64,000 nt of DNA, from positions 28,872-92,871 of the forward strand of contig NZ_JPMD01000027.1 in assembly GCF_000732635.1 (NCBI RefSeq), in the 5' to 3' direction. The notes under the pieces are model-generated. The model searched no databases. It had not been told where the DNA came from and worked only from the letters and a program-made list of their open reading frames with translations. Each line of letters begins with the position of its first letter. Position 1 is the stretch's first letter. A program made the translations under genes and the position numbers. Of this stretch, positions 9,056 through 18,929 are shown piece after piece. The stretch is from Clostridium sulfidigenes (GTDB lineage Bacteria > Bacillota > Clostridia > Clostridiales > Clostridiaceae).

Positions 9056-10372
9056 ATGGTTAATATAAATAAGACTTATAAAAAGGCAATGGATTTTTAT
9101 TGTGATGGAAGATTAGATAAAGCATTAAATTATTGTGATAAGGTATTAAACAAAGATAGAAGTCATTCTCCTACATTGAATTTAAAGGGACTAATATATT
9201 ATATTCGTGGACAATTAGAAGAAGCAAAGACTCTTTGGAAGCTAAGCTATAAATTAAATGGAGATATGGTATCTAAAAAGTATTTAGATGATTCTAGACA
9301 TGATGAAGGGGATGTATACATATTTAGTCAAGGTGTACATCTATTTAATGAATTTAAGGTAAAAGATGCTTTAAAGTGTTTTCTAAAGTGTGAAAGTTCC
9401 CATTTTAACAGTATAAATCTTTGGAAATACATAGCTAAGTGTCATATGCAATTAGGGCAGCATAATAAAGCTGTTAAATATATAGAAGATATTTTAACTA
9501 TTGATAAACATAATCCAGAAGCTTTAAGCTTAAAAAAGCAGTTAATAGAATTAAATTTTATACCCAAAGAGACTAGGGTAAAATTTAAGAAGTTTATGGT
9601 GGTATTAGGAACAAGTATAGTTGCAGTGTGTATTGTATTATTAATAGGCATTGGAATATTTAAAGGATACAACAAAACTCATCAATGGTTACAAATCAAA
9701 CAAGAAAAAAAGAATGGAGCAATTAATAAGGATAAAACAAATTTAGACAATTTCCAAGGAAATAGTGAAAAAATAGAAGGGAATTCTCATAAAGAATCAA
9801 AAAGTGATGAAATTATAAAAAAAATAGAAAAAAATGAGAATTCTAATATTGAAAATGAAAGTTTTAATGTAAGTACATTAAAATCCTACGTAAAGGCGAA
9901 AGACTATGAAAGCATTATTAAATACATAGAAAAATATGATATAGAAGGTTTAAGTATAAATGATAGGAACATAGCTCAAAATGCATTAACTTTAATAAAG
10001 GAAAAAGGAGTATTGTCCTTATATGAAAAAGGAGTTAGTTATATTGCAGATAAGAAGTATGATAATGCAATAAAGAACTTCACCTTAGTTTATAAATATA
10101 GTGAGGGTATGTATCTAAATGAACATATACTATTTATGATGGCCAGCTCCTATGAAGGTTTAGAAGATATAGAAAATGCAAATAAGTATTATGAGATATA
10201 TGTAGACAAGTATGAAAAAAATGGTTCATATATAGAACAATGTCTTTACTCTCTAGCAATAAATAATGAGGGAATAGATAAAGAAAAGTCAAAAAAATAT
10301 GCTGAAATTCTTACTAATAGATTTAGCAAATCAGAATATAATAATAGCAGAATAAAGGCTATATTAAAATAA
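9056..10372 (+). CDS. membrane-anchored tetratricopeptide repeat protein
   Basis: Protein of 438 residues with TPR-like repeats on both sides of one membrane helix. N-terminal repeats are seen in YKKAMDFYCDGRLDKALNYC and the 34-residue-spaced copies after it. The helix is MVVLGTSIVAVCIVLLIGIG near residue 190. A Lys/Asn/Glu-rich linker and C-terminal helical repeats (YIADKKYDNAIKNFTLVYKY) follow. The first half is therefore probably cytoplasmic and the second outside. This layout suits a scaffold or assembly factor, but no specific role can be read. ATG 9056 is preferred to the overlapping GTG at 9053. Confidence 0.75.
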   Translation: MVNINKTYKKAMDFYCDGRLDKALNYCDKVLNKDRSHSPTLNLKGLIYYIRGQLEEAKTLWKLSYKLNGDMVSKKYLDDSRHDEGDVYIFSQGVHLFNEFKVKDALKCFLKCESSHFNSINLWKYIAKCHMQLGQHNKAVKYIEDILTIDKHNPEALSLKKQLIELNFIPKETRVKFKKFMVVLGTSIVAVCIVLLIGIGIFKGYNKTHQWLQIKQEKKNGAINKDKTNLDNFQGNSEKIEGNSHKESKSDEIIKKIEKNENSNIENESFNVSTLKSYVKAKDYESIIKYIEKYDIEGLSINDRNIAQNALTLIKEKGVLSLYEKGVSYIADKKYDNAIKNFTLVYKYSEGMYLNEHILFMMASSYEGLEDIENANKYYEIYVDKYEKNGSYIEQCLYSLAINNEGIDKEKSKKYAEILTNRFSKSEYNNSRIKAILK

Positions 10373-10390
10373 GACTTATATTTATAACAT

Positions 10391-10438
10391 AAATAGAGAG
10401 AATGGACTAATTTATAGCTCCATTCTCTCTATTTTTAT
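10391..10438 (+). terminator. intrinsic terminator after the TPR gene
   Basis: A 15-base-pair stem (10392-10406 with 10419-10433) ends in TTTTTATTTT. The A-rich other flank could let it serve the convergent minus-strand genes as well. Confidence 0.85.
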
Positions 10439-10448
10439 TTTAAAGTTA

Positions 10449-10556
10449 TTAGACTTCTATTCTAGTAGGATTAACTCTATTAAGGGTATCTATGTGATAT
10501 GGAGATACGATAATGATGTTACAGAAAAGTAAAAGAATCAAAATGAATTTTTTCAT
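10449..10556 (-). CDS. 35-residue secreted-type peptide (hypothetical)
   Basis: A short minus-strand ORF starts with ATG 8 bases after AGGAGA (10565-10570). It encodes MKKFILILLLFCNIIIV, a compact signal-peptide-like hydrophobic stretch, followed by the polar tail SPYHIDTLNRVNPTRIEV. It lies 17 bases downstream of the 336-residue membrane protein gene on the same strand and is probably cotranscribed. Length and layout resemble exported signalling pro-peptides, but no family is recognised. It could also be a small membrane peptide. Confidence 0.5.
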   Translation of the reverse strand: MKKFILILLLFCNIIIVSPYHIDTLNRVNPTRIEV

Positions 10557-10573
10557 ATAATTCATCTCCTTTT

Positions 10574-11584
10574 TCAGTAATTGCTATTTAGGTTATTATA
10601 CTCCTTAGTAAAGTTTTTATACATTTTTTCTATTTTATCATAGGTTTCATTACTTGAAACATAAAGTGAGTCCATAAAATCTTCCTTTACATCCTTACTA
10701 TCTCTACGAACTTTTTCAGTTAAGATAGCATATTTGATTTCATATAAGTAGTCATTATATGAGGATACAACTTCCGTAAAATCTTTATATAGTGATGAAG
10801 AATCATCAGGTATGGACATTTGAGATAAAACATTTTGTACTGAAGCTAATTTTTTAGAAGTATCATCTATATTAGAAATTAAAAGTTCATAGGTCATATT
10901 GCCGCTACGACATTTTAAGACATCTTCATAGAAGTTATATTTTAAGCTATCTAAGGATATAACTAACTCTCTTAAAGTATGAATAAATTTAGTAATATCT
11001 GCTGATTTTAAATCAGATATTTTCTTTAAATTATTAGAAGATATACAATAGTCTATAGTTGAATCAATTACTGAATACATAGGAACACCTAAATCATAAT
11101 TATAATCTTTTTTTAGCTTGATTAAGTCATAATAGTTTTCTGTAGCATCTCTGAAGGATTTTAAATTATTAGCTGCTAGCTGAATATCACTTCCATTAGG
11201 ATTTTTCAGCATTGCTTCAAGTTGCTCTATAATGAGAATATTTTCATTTATACCTTTAGATAAATTTTCATAGTTTTCTGGTGAAATTACTTCTTTAGCC
11301 GAAGGGTTTGAATTTAAATCTATAGATATATCTATCAAGTCAGCTTTCATTTGGGGTAAAACACTAAGAGCTTTTTCAACATCTATATTATTATCTATTA
11401 GGATTTTACAGCTATTATTAACCTTCCATATAGATTTCATAGTGTTAGAAATATATCTTTCTTCTTTATTAAAAGAAAACTTACTGAAAAAACCATAACT
11501 CATAAAAAACAAAATTATACCTATAATAAAAAAGCATAAATATTTCATTACTATGTTGTCTATTTTTAATTTTTTTTCACTCAC
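10574..11584 (-). CDS. membrane-anchored helical protein of unknown function
   Basis: I do not recognise this 336-residue protein. A short basic N-terminus is followed by one membrane helix (YLCFFIIGIILFFMSYGFF, residues 15-33). The remaining 300 residues are predicted to be extracytoplasmic and almost wholly helical, with repeated Leu/Ile/Ser heptad-like patterns similar to chemoreceptor sensor helices, but no HAMP or signalling domain follows. The start is GTG 11584 with a GGGGGA ribosome site 11 bases upstream. A 35-residue peptide gene follows on the same strand. Confidence 0.6.
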   Translation of the reverse strand: MSEKKLKIDNIVMKYLCFFIIGIILFFMSYGFFSKFSFNKEERYISNTMKSIWKVNNSCKILIDNNIDVEKALSVLPQMKADLIDISIDLNSNPSAKEVISPENYENLSKGINENILIIEQLEAMLKNPNGSDIQLAANNLKSFRDATENYYDLIKLKKDYNYDLGVPMYSVIDSTIDYCISSNNLKKISDLKSADITKFIHTLRELVISLDSLKYNFYEDVLKCRSGNMTYELLISNIDDTSKKLASVQNVLSQMSIPDDSSSLYKDFTEVVSSYNDYLYEIKYAILTEKVRRDSKDVKEDFMDSLYVSSNETYDKIEKMYKNFTKEYNNLNSNY

Positions 11585-11713
11585 TTACAGCATCCCCCTT
11601 TGTATTTGCAAAAAATATATTATAATTCTTTATATTAAAGTTAAAACTAAAATATTCGTAGTTATTAACATTTATTTAATTAAAATATTTTTGTTCTAAA
11701 AATTAAAATTTAT

Positions 11714-11741
11714 ATTACAAATAGAAGTATTGGTGTATAAT
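11714..11741 (+). promoter_or_regulatory. likely promoter of cdaA-cdaR
   Basis: A consensus -10 TATAAT at 11736-11741 lies 32 bases before the cdaA start. The best -35 (ATTACA, 11714-11719) is at a 16-base spacing and is only fair. Confidence 0.5.
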
Positions 11742-11772
11742 TAAAATAGTATTATCGATAGGTGGTGACTAT

Positions 11773-12621
11773 ATGGAAAGCTTTAATGCACTCATAAATA
11801 TTTTTAAGGGAATGACTATATTTTCTCTAATTGACATTATTGTAGTTTCTTTTATATTTTATAAAGGTTATACATTAATAAAAGAGACAAGAGCAGAACA
11901 ATTATTAAAAGGAATTGTACTTATATTTTTATTAATACCAGTAAGTGATGTTTTAAACTTAACAACCCTAAATTGGATATTAGAGAATACTTTAACAATT
12001 AGTGTTATTTCTATTATAATTATATTTCAGCCTGAAATTAGAAAGGCTTTAGAACATATTGGAAGAACTTCTTTTGTAGATAAAATAATTTATGAAGATG
12101 AAGAAGTTATGAAGAGTGTGGTTAATGAAATAGTAGATGCTGTGGAAGTATTGGCTGAAGATAGAGTTGGAGCACTTATAATAATAGAACAAAAGACTGG
12201 TCTTGGAGATATTATAAACACGGGAACTAAAATAAATGGTGATGTATCTTCAGCATTGCTACAAAATATTTTTGTTGTAAATACTCCACTTCACGATGGT
12301 GCCACTATCATAAGGAATGATAAGGTTGTAGCATCAGGTTGCTTTTTACCCCTTACCAATGATGATAAGTTAAATAAACAGTTAGGCACAAGGCACAGGG
12401 CTGGAATAGGAGTTACAGAGGTAGCAGACTGTATAACTATTATAGTTTCAGAAGAAACGGGGGTAATTTCTTTAGCTATAAATGGAAGATTACTTAGAAA
12501 TTACGATAAAGATAAGCTAAGAAATGTACTACTTAAAATAATGAAGAGTAGACAAAATAGAAAAGAATCATTTAAAGAGAGGGTAAAGCTATGGATAAGC
12601 AAAAAAGACAAGACATCATAA
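11773..12621 (+). CDS. cdaA: membrane diadenylate cyclase CdaA
   Basis: The enzyme makes cyclic di-AMP from two ATP at the membrane; the messenger controls potassium and osmotic balance and wall homeostasis in Firmicutes. The 282-residue chain has three N-terminal membrane helices (residues about 10-75) and a DisA_N cyclase domain. The catalytic DGA and RHR motifs are visible in LHDGATIIR and TRHRAGIGVTE. cdaR starts 31 bases before its stop, so the two are translationally coupled. In most Firmicutes glmM follows cdaR directly; here glmM is 12.8 kb away. Confidence 0.96.
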   Translation: MESFNALINIFKGMTIFSLIDIIVVSFIFYKGYTLIKETRAEQLLKGIVLIFLLIPVSDVLNLTTLNWILENTLTISVISIIIIFQPEIRKALEHIGRTSFVDKIIYEDEEVMKSVVNEIVDAVEVLAEDRVGALIIIEQKTGLGDIINTGTKINGDVSSALLQNIFVVNTPLHDGATIIRNDKVVASGCFLPLTNDDKLNKQLGTRHRAGIGVTEVADCITIIVSEETGVISLAINGRLLRNYDKDKLRNVLLKIMKSRQNRKESFKERVKLWISKKDKTS

Positions 12622-13829
12622 TAAGAATTTGTTGTGTAATAGCAGCACTAGTATTGTGGATGTATATTCGTAGTAGCGAAGACCCTGTAACTACTAGTGT
12701 AATAAAATATGTACCGGTAAAGATACTAAATGAAGATACTCTTGCAGATAGAGATTTAGTACTAATACCAAATCAAGATTTTTATATAAATTTAACAGTA
12801 AAGGCTCCGGCATCTACAATTAAAGATTTAGATAAAAAAGAGTTTAGTCTAGTAGCAGACCTTCAAGGGTATGCACTAACCCCGGGAGAAAATAAAGTTC
12901 AAGTTAAAGTAAAAGAAGCAATTCCTGGAGTTTCTGTTGTAAACTCTGATGGTCTTTTAATGAAAGTAGATGTGGATACTTTAGCAGATAAATATGTAAA
13001 TGTAACATCTGGAATTGTAGGTGAAGTAGCTGAGGGATATTATAATGATGATTCTGTAATATCACCTAATTCTGTAAAAATTTCAGGACCACAAAGATAT
13101 TTAGATCAAGTGGTAGGAGCAGTAGCTCAAGTAGATATAACTAATGCAAGCACTGATATAGATAAAAACTGTAAGGTTACTTTAGTAGATTCAGACGAAA
13201 GAGAAATTACTGGACTATCTATATATCCAGAATATGTACAGGTGAAAATCCAGGTGAAAAAAGGAAAGTATTTGGGGATAAATGTACAGACTACTGGCAC
13301 AGCAGTACCAGGAGTAACTATAGTAAGTACGGAAGCAGCACCAAAGAGTATAGAGGTAGCTGGTGTAAGTGAAATAATAGATAACATAAAAAGCATTAAT
13401 ACAGAACCTATAAATATTAGTAATATAACTGAAAGCACTACGGTAGATGCAAATCTAATAATGCCGGAAGGTGTACACAGTGTAAATAATGAGAAAACTG
13501 TAAAAGTTAAAATTACAGTTAAGAAATTTAGTGAAAAGACTTTAAGTATACCAATAGACTATACTAATTTGGGAGAAAAACTTACACTAGAAAACTCAAC
13601 TCCAACATTAAAGTTAATTATCACAGGAGAAGAGAGTGAACTAAGTAAAATCAGTGAAGATAAACTTAAGGCTACAGTAGATTTAAAAAGTTTAACAGAA
13701 GGCTCCCATGAAGTTAAGATACAATTAGCAGGAGTACCAAATACAGTACAAGTTAAGAGCCAAACACCTGAAAATATAACTATAACCATAAAAGCCAAAA
13801 CAGAGGAGACAGGTAATAATGACGGTTAA
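12591..13829 (+). CDS. cdaR: CdaA regulatory protein CdaR (YbbR-domain protein)
   Basis: CdaR is a membrane-anchored extracytoplasmic protein that modulates CdaA. This 412-residue copy has one N-terminal helix (IIIRICCVIAALVLWMYI, residues 9-26) followed by YbbR repeats, recognisable by recurrent segments such as YVPVKIL, SPNSVKISGPQRYLDQV and APKSIEVAGVSEIIDNI. About four repeats fit the length. The start lies inside cdaA (31-base overlap) and the stop overlaps the next gene by 11 bases, so the three form one operon. Confidence 0.93.
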   Translation: MDKQKRQDIIIRICCVIAALVLWMYIRSSEDPVTTSVIKYVPVKILNEDTLADRDLVLIPNQDFYINLTVKAPASTIKDLDKKEFSLVADLQGYALTPGENKVQVKVKEAIPGVSVVNSDGLLMKVDVDTLADKYVNVTSGIVGEVAEGYYNDDSVISPNSVKISGPQRYLDQVVGAVAQVDITNASTDIDKNCKVTLVDSDEREITGLSIYPEYVQVKIQVKKGKYLGINVQTTGTAVPGVTIVSTEAAPKSIEVAGVSEIIDNIKSINTEPINISNITESTTVDANLIMPEGVHSVNNEKTVKVKITVKKFSEKTLSIPIDYTNLGEKLTLENSTPTLKLIITGEESELSKISEDKLKATVDLKSLTEGSHEVKIQLAGVPNTVQVKSQTPENITITIKAKTEETGNNDG

Positions 13830-15420
13830 GATAAATAATTTAGTTTTAGGAATAAATGAAGATAGTTTAGCCACCTTAAAATCAAAGGTGGCTAATAAAC
13901 TTAGAATAAAAGAAAGTGATTTCAAATCCTTTAAGATTACTAAGGAATCTATAGATGCTAGAAAAAAATCAGAAATAAAAATAAATTATGCTGTAGAAAT
14001 AGAATGTGATAATGAAGCTAAAGTAATAGCTAGAGTAAATAGTAATGATGTTAAATTAGGCGGAGATAATTATAAAGCTGATTTTGAAATTGGAACAAAG
14101 AAGCTAGAGAATAGACCTATAGTAGTAGGAATGGGACCAGCAGGGCTATTTGCAGGACTTCTTTTAGCTGAAAAGGGATATCACCCTCTTATAATTGAGA
14201 GAGGTGAAGATGTAGACAGTAGAACTAGAACTATAGATGGTTTTTGGAATAATAGGATACTTAATACAGAAAGCAATGTTCAATTTGGAGAAGGTGGAGC
14301 TGGGACTTTTTCAGATGGAAAGCTAACAACTAGAATTAAAGATCATAGATGTGGATATATTCTAGAAAAGCTTGTTTTAGCAGGTGCACCAGAAGAAATT
14401 ACATATATGGGGAAGCCTCATATCGGAACAGATATATTAAAAAATGTAGTGAAAAATATAAGAGAAAAAATTAAGGAATATGGTGGAGAAGTAAGATTTT
14501 CATCTAAGCTTGAAGATATATCAATAAGAAATGGTAAAATTTCTGAGATAGTAGTAGAAGGTGAACATATACCTTGTGATAATCTTATACTTGCTACAGG
14601 TCATAGTGCTAGAGATACTTATGAAATGCTATTTTCAAAAGGTGTTTCTATATCACCAAAACCCTTTGCTGTTGGTTTTAGAGTTGAACATTTACAGCAT
14701 ATGATAGATGAAAATCAATATGGTAAATATGCAACTCATCCAAAACTAAGGGCTGCAGATTATAAACTAACCTATACGAGTAATAAACTATCTAGATCTG
14801 TATACAGTTTTTGTATGTGTCCAGGTGGTCAGGTAGTAGCTTCAGCATCTGAAGAAAATACTGTAGTAGTGAATGGTATGAGTAATTATAAGCGAGATGG
14901 GATAAATGCTAATTCTGCTTTAGTAGTATCAGTAGACCCTAGTGACTTTGAAGGAAATACCCCATTAGGGGGAATTGCTTTTCAAAGACGTTATGAAGCT
15001 TTAGCTTATGAAGTTGGAGGAAGAAATTATAACGCCCCTGTCCAGCTTGTAAAAGATTTTTTAAATGACAAAGTATCAAAGAATTTTGGAAGGGTGAAAC
15101 CAACATATACTCCAGGAACTGAATTTGTAGATTTAAAAAGCTGTGCACCAAATTTTGTTGTAGATGCTATAAAAGAAGCATTACCTGTATTTGATAGGAA
15201 AATACCAGGGTATGCAGGAGAAGATGCAATATTAACAGGTATGGAAACAAGGACGTCTGCCCCTGTAAAAATAAATAGAAATGAAAATTATGAAAGTGTT
15301 AATGTTAGAGGATTGTATCCAACGGGTGAAGGTGCAGGATATGCAGGTGGAATTGTATCAGCAGCAGTAGATGGACTTAGAGTGGCAGAACAGATTATCA
15401 CAGAATATTCACCAAAATAA
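13819..15420 (+). CDS. FAD-dependent dehydrogenase-like protein
   Basis: A 533-residue flavoprotein of a family widespread in Clostridia and Bacillota but without a settled function. After an N-terminal domain of about 90 residues the FAD-binding motif VVGMGPAGLFAGLLLAEKGY appears, then GGAGTFSDGKLTTR and the C-terminal YPTGEGAGYAGGIVSAAVDG that closes the FAD site. It overlaps cdaR by 11 bases and ends the operon. I infer a redox role in the cytosol; the substrate cannot be told. It is not a two-dinucleotide reductase of the pyridine-nucleotide-disulfide type. Confidence 0.85.
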   Translation: MTVKINNLVLGINEDSLATLKSKVANKLRIKESDFKSFKITKESIDARKKSEIKINYAVEIECDNEAKVIARVNSNDVKLGGDNYKADFEIGTKKLENRPIVVGMGPAGLFAGLLLAEKGYHPLIIERGEDVDSRTRTIDGFWNNRILNTESNVQFGEGGAGTFSDGKLTTRIKDHRCGYILEKLVLAGAPEEITYMGKPHIGTDILKNVVKNIREKIKEYGGEVRFSSKLEDISIRNGKISEIVVEGEHIPCDNLILATGHSARDTYEMLFSKGVSISPKPFAVGFRVEHLQHMIDENQYGKYATHPKLRAADYKLTYTSNKLSRSVYSFCMCPGGQVVASASEENTVVVNGMSNYKRDGINANSALVVSVDPSDFEGNTPLGGIAFQRRYEALAYEVGGRNYNAPVQLVKDFLNDKVSKNFGRVKPTYTPGTEFVDLKSCAPNFVVDAIKEALPVFDRKIPGYAGEDAILTGMETRTSAPVKINRNENYESVNVRGLYPTGEGAGYAGGIVSAAVDGLRVAEQIITEYSPK

Positions 15421-15504
15421 AACAAATAGAAACTTGATATTTATATTATCCATTGATAATATAATATTTAAGAAGATTATTTTATCCATTCTTCTTTTCT
15501 TTAA

Positions 15505-15720
15505 TCCGATGACTACCAGCTCTAATACTCCCATCTTTTTCAAAGTGGGAGTAAAGAGCTGCTACGTCCCTGGATAACGATTTCTAACCTTCAGAGGAAA
15601 AACCTCTGAAGCAAAAAACTCTGTTAATGGGGATATGAGTTTGCAGCAAGAAGTAAAGATAGGATTTAGGATAAACAGATTTCTTAGAGCCTTTGCTCAT
15701 TAGAGATTGTTATCCTTTAG
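15505..15720 (+). repeat. structured repeat element, possible noncoding RNA or IS200/IS605-type remnant
   Basis: This gap between the FAD gene and buk folds into a branched structure. Hairpin A (15518-15560) has nested arms AGCTCT/AGAGCT and ACTCCCA/TGGGAGT. Hairpin B (15589-15611) has CTTCAGAGG/CCTCTGAAG. An outer 16-base helix pairs 15572-15587 with 15700-15715. Hairpin A and about 12 bases before it recur at 44004-44060 with few differences, and the similarity stops exactly at the hairpin edge. Such palindromes are typical of IS200/IS605-derived elements, and the branched part could be an RNA. No transposase gene is nearby. Strand is assigned only for orientation of the description. Confidence 0.6.
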
Positions 15721-15734
15721 GATAAATTTTGCTA

Positions 15735-15773
15735 AGATTTAGAAATATATAAATTTTATATACTTCTAAATCT
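15735..15773. repeat. long AT-rich inverted repeat upstream of buk
   Basis: A 39-base near-perfect palindrome with outer arms AGATTTAGAA and TTCTAAATCT lies 50 bases before buk. No T run follows, so it is not a clear terminator. It could be a transcript-end hairpin or an operator. Confidence 0.5.
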
Positions 15774-15822
15774 AATGCAAAAAAATTAAAGCTAATATAA
15801 ATATTTATGTGGAGGTATAGTG

Positions 15823-16914
15823 ATGAGGGAAAATAAGCAAGTATTAGTGATTAATCCAGGATCGACATCTACGAAAATAGCTGTATTTTTGGGGGAGGAA
15901 TGTATAGCCTCAGCTAGTTTATCTCACAGTGCAGAGGAAGTGAAAAAGTATTCTCATATATGTCAACAAAAGGACATGAGAACGGAAGTCATATATAATT
16001 GGCTTAATGAAAACGATTATTCACTTGAAAAGTTTCATGCTGTGGTAGGTAGAGGTGGACTTTTAAGACCTATGCCAGGAGGGACTTATAAGATAACTTA
16101 CAAGATGTTAGACGACCTTATTGTTGGGTTTCAAGGACAGCATGCTTCAAATTTAGGTGGAGTTATTGCCTATGAAATTGCAGAGAAAGCAGGAATACCA
16201 TCTTATATAGTAGATCCTGTTGCTGTTGATGAAGTTGACGAAGTAACAAGAATATCAGGCATGGAAGATATATCTAGGCGTTCTCTTGTGCATGCTTTAA
16301 ACATTAAAGCTGTAGTAAGAAAAGTATGTGCTGATAAAAACTTAGATTTTGAGAAAAGTAATTTCGTAGTAGCACATATAGGTGGAGGAATAACTGTATC
16401 ACCAGTGAGAGGTGGCAGAATAATTGATTGCAACAATGCAAATGAAGATGGACCTTTCTCACCAGAAAGAACAGGAGGTCTTCCAGTAGGAGATTTAGTG
16501 AAGCTTGCCTTTAGTAATAAGTATACAATGCAAGAATTAAAAAACAAAATTACAAGAGAAGGTGGATTAGTAGCTTATCTTGGAACTAATGACGGAAGAG
16601 AAGTTGATAGACGTATCGATGAAGGCGATAAAAAAGCAGAATTGATATTAAGAGCTATGGCATATCAACTTAGTAAAGAAATAGGTGGAATGGCTACTGC
16701 ACTATGTGGTAACATTGATGCTATAATTTTAACTGGTGGAATAGCTTATAATAAAAGAGTTACAAACTGGATTACTGAAGATGTAAAATTTATTGCACCT
16801 GTAGAAATTGTACCAGGTGAAAATGAAATGTTAGCCCTTGCAGAAGGAGCATTGAGGGTATTAAATGGTGAAGAAACACCAAAGATATATGACGATGAAG
16901 TTAAATTTGATTAA
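15823..16914 (+). CDS. buk: butyrate kinase (first copy)
   Basis: The enzyme converts butyryl phosphate (or a branched acyl phosphate) and ADP into the acid and ATP. At 363 residues it is full length for the acetate/butyrate kinase (ASKHA) family. Signatures are [14 protein letters not shown] at the N-terminus, VVAHIGGGITVSP and AIILTGGIAYNKR. ATG 15823 is used because GGAGG ends 7 bases before it; an overlapping GTG at 15820 is possible. ptb starts 18 bases downstream and a second butyrate kinase follows, so this is a buk-ptb-buk operon. Confidence 0.94.
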   Translation: MRENKQVLVINPGSTSTKIAVFLGEECIASASLSHSAEEVKKYSHICQQKDMRTEVIYNWLNENDYSLEKFHAVVGRGGLLRPMPGGTYKITYKMLDDLIVGFQGQHASNLGGVIAYEIAEKAGIPSYIVDPVAVDEVDEVTRISGMEDISRRSLVHALNIKAVVRKVCADKNLDFEKSNFVVAHIGGGITVSPVRGGRIIDCNNANEDGPFSPERTGGLPVGDLVKLAFSNKYTMQELKNKITREGGLVAYLGTNDGREVDRRIDEGDKKAELILRAMAYQLSKEIGGMATALCGNIDAIILTGGIAYNKRVTNWITEDVKFIAPVEIVPGENEMLALAEGALRVLNGEETPKIYDDEVKFD

Positions 16915-16932
16915 CATTTGGGGGGAATCATA

Positions 16933-17835
16933 ATGATTAAAACATTTGATGAGGTAATTTCTAAGGTTAAATCTCAATCAATGAAGAAAGTAGCAGTAGC
17001 AGTAGCACAAGATGAACCAGTACTTGAAGCTATAAGAGATGCTAAAAAAAATGGCATTGCTGATGCTATCTTAGTTGGAGATAAGGAAGAAATAATAAAA
17101 ATTGCAGAAACAATTGGAATGAACATAGATGAGTATGAAATTATAGATGAGAAAGATGTAAACAAGGCATCTATAGAAACTGTTAAACTTGTATCTTCAG
17201 GTAGAGCAGACATGATGATGAAGGGTTTAGTTGATACAGCTACTTTCTTAAGAGCAGTACTTAATAAAGAAGTAGGACTTAGAACAGGAAAACAGATGTC
17301 ACACATTGCAATATTCGAAGTTCCTGGCTATGATAGATTATTATTTGTAACAGATGCAGCTTTTAATATGTATCCAGAACTTAAAGAAAAGATAGATATT
17401 ATAAAAAATGCAGTTCAAGTAGCTCATGCTCTTGAGAATAACATGCCAAAGGTAGCGCCAATTTGTGCAGTTGAGGTTGTAAACCCTAGTATGCCAGCTA
17501 CACTGGATGCTGCAAACCTTTCCAAAATGAATGAGAGAGGTCAAATTAAAGGTTGTATAATTGATGGACCATTGGCTCTTGACAATGCACTTTCAAAAGA
17601 AGCCGCAGCACACAAAAAAATATCAGGTCCAGTAGCGGGAGAGGCTGATATATTATTAATGGCAAATATAGAAGCAGGAAATGCTGTTTATAAATGCTTA
17701 ACATATACTACAGAATCTAAGAATGGTGGATTATTAATGGGAGCAGCAGCACCAGTTATAGTAACATCAAGAGCAGATTCACCAGAGACAAAAATGAATT
17801 CTATTGCCCTTGCATCATTAGTAGCAGGAAGATAA
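16933..17835 (+). CDS. ptb: phosphate butyryltransferase
   Basis: The enzyme swaps CoA for phosphate on butyryl-CoA or branched-chain acyl-CoA, feeding the kinases on either side. The 300-residue chain matches the phosphate acetyl/butyryltransferase family along its length, for example [18 protein letters not shown] and the C-terminal [22 protein letters not shown] 16933 sits 6 bases after GGGGGGA; an in-frame TTG at 16918 is less likely. It is flanked by two kinase genes, an arrangement that suggests more than one acid product. Confidence 0.94.
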   Translation: MIKTFDEVISKVKSQSMKKVAVAVAQDEPVLEAIRDAKKNGIADAILVGDKEEIIKIAETIGMNIDEYEIIDEKDVNKASIETVKLVSSGRADMMMKGLVDTATFLRAVLNKEVGLRTGKQMSHIAIFEVPGYDRLLFVTDAAFNMYPELKEKIDIIKNAVQVAHALENNMPKVAPICAVEVVNPSMPATLDAANLSKMNERGQIKGCIIDGPLALDNALSKEAAAHKKISGPVAGEADILLMANIEAGNAVYKCLTYTTESKNGGLLMGAAAPVIVTSRADSPETKMNSIALASLVAGR

Positions 17836-17849
17836 TAAGGAGGAAGAAA

Positions 17850-18920
17850 ATGGGACATAAACAATTGATAATCAATCCAGGTTCAACATCAACAAAGATA
17901 GGTGTATATGATGATGAAAATCCTATATTAGTTGAAACTTTAAGACATTCAGCAGAAGAAATAGGTAAATACAAAGAAATATATGACCAATTAGAATTTA
18001 GAAAAGAAGTAATATTACAAGTACTAAAAGAAAAAGGCTTCGATATAAAAGAATTATCAGGAGTAGTAGGTAGAGGTGGACTCTTAAAACCTATCGAAGG
18101 TGGAACTTATAGTGTAAATGATGCTATGATTAAGGATTTAAAACAAGGAGTTTTAGGACAACATGCCTCTAATCTAGGTGGAATAATAGCCCATGAAATA
18201 GCAACAGAAATAAATGTACCGTCTTTTATAGTAGATCCAGTTGTAGTTGATGAGTTAGAAGATGTGGCTAGAATATCTGGTATGCCAGAAATTGATAGAA
18301 AGAGTATATTCCATGCCTTAAATCAAAAGGCTGTAGCAAAGAGATATGCTAAAGAAACAAATACTTCTTATGAGGAGCTAAACCTTATAGTAGCTCATAT
18401 GGGTGGAGGAATATCAGTAGGAGCTCATAAACAAGGAAGAGTTGTAGATGTAAACAATGCACTAGATGGAGAAGGCCCATTCTCACCTGAAAGAAGTGGA
18501 GGACTTCCAGTAGGAGATTTAGTTAAACTTTGCTTTAGTGGAAAATATACCATGGATGAAATAAAGAAAAAGATAAACGGTAAAGGTGGAATAGTAGGTT
18601 ATCTACAAACTAATGATGCTAAACTTGTTGGAGACAGAGTAGCAGAAGGAGATAATGAAGCTAAATTAATATTTGATGCTATGGCATATCAAGTAGCTAA
18701 AGAGATAGGAAGATGTGCTACAGTATTACAAGGAAAAGTTGATGCAATATTACTAACTGGTGGAATTGCATACGGAAAATATATAGTAGAATACATTAAA
18801 GAAAGAGTAGAATTTATATCACAAGTAGTTGTTTATCCAGGTGAAGATGAATTACTTGCCTTAGCAGAAGGTGGACTAAGAGTATTAACAGGTCAAGAAG
18901 CTGCTAAGGAATATAAATAG
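17850..18920 (+). CDS. buk: butyrate kinase (second copy)
   Basis: A 356-residue paralogue of the first kinase with the same family signatures ([46 protein letters not shown]). It starts 14 bases after ptb behind AAGGAGGA. The two kinases are clearly diverged, so the duplication is not recent. One may prefer butyryl phosphate and the other isobutyryl or isovaleryl phosphate; that split is inference from the vor genes downstream. Confidence 0.93.
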   Translation: MGHKQLIINPGSTSTKIGVYDDENPILVETLRHSAEEIGKYKEIYDQLEFRKEVILQVLKEKGFDIKELSGVVGRGGLLKPIEGGTYSVNDAMIKDLKQGVLGQHASNLGGIIAHEIATEINVPSFIVDPVVVDELEDVARISGMPEIDRKSIFHALNQKAVAKRYAKETNTSYEELNLIVAHMGGGISVGAHKQGRVVDVNNALDGEGPFSPERSGGLPVGDLVKLCFSGKYTMDEIKKKINGKGGIVGYLQTNDAKLVGDRVAEGDNEAKLIFDAMAYQVAKEIGRCATVLQGKVDAILLTGGIAYGKYIVEYIKERVEFISQVVVYPGEDELLALAEGGLRVLTGQEAAKEYK

Positions 18921-18929
18921 GGTGAAGCT

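Noticed and set aside
15505..15720. Group I intron or IStron
   Set aside because: I see no conserved intron core and no transposase or TnpB ORF; the element is too short for an intact one.
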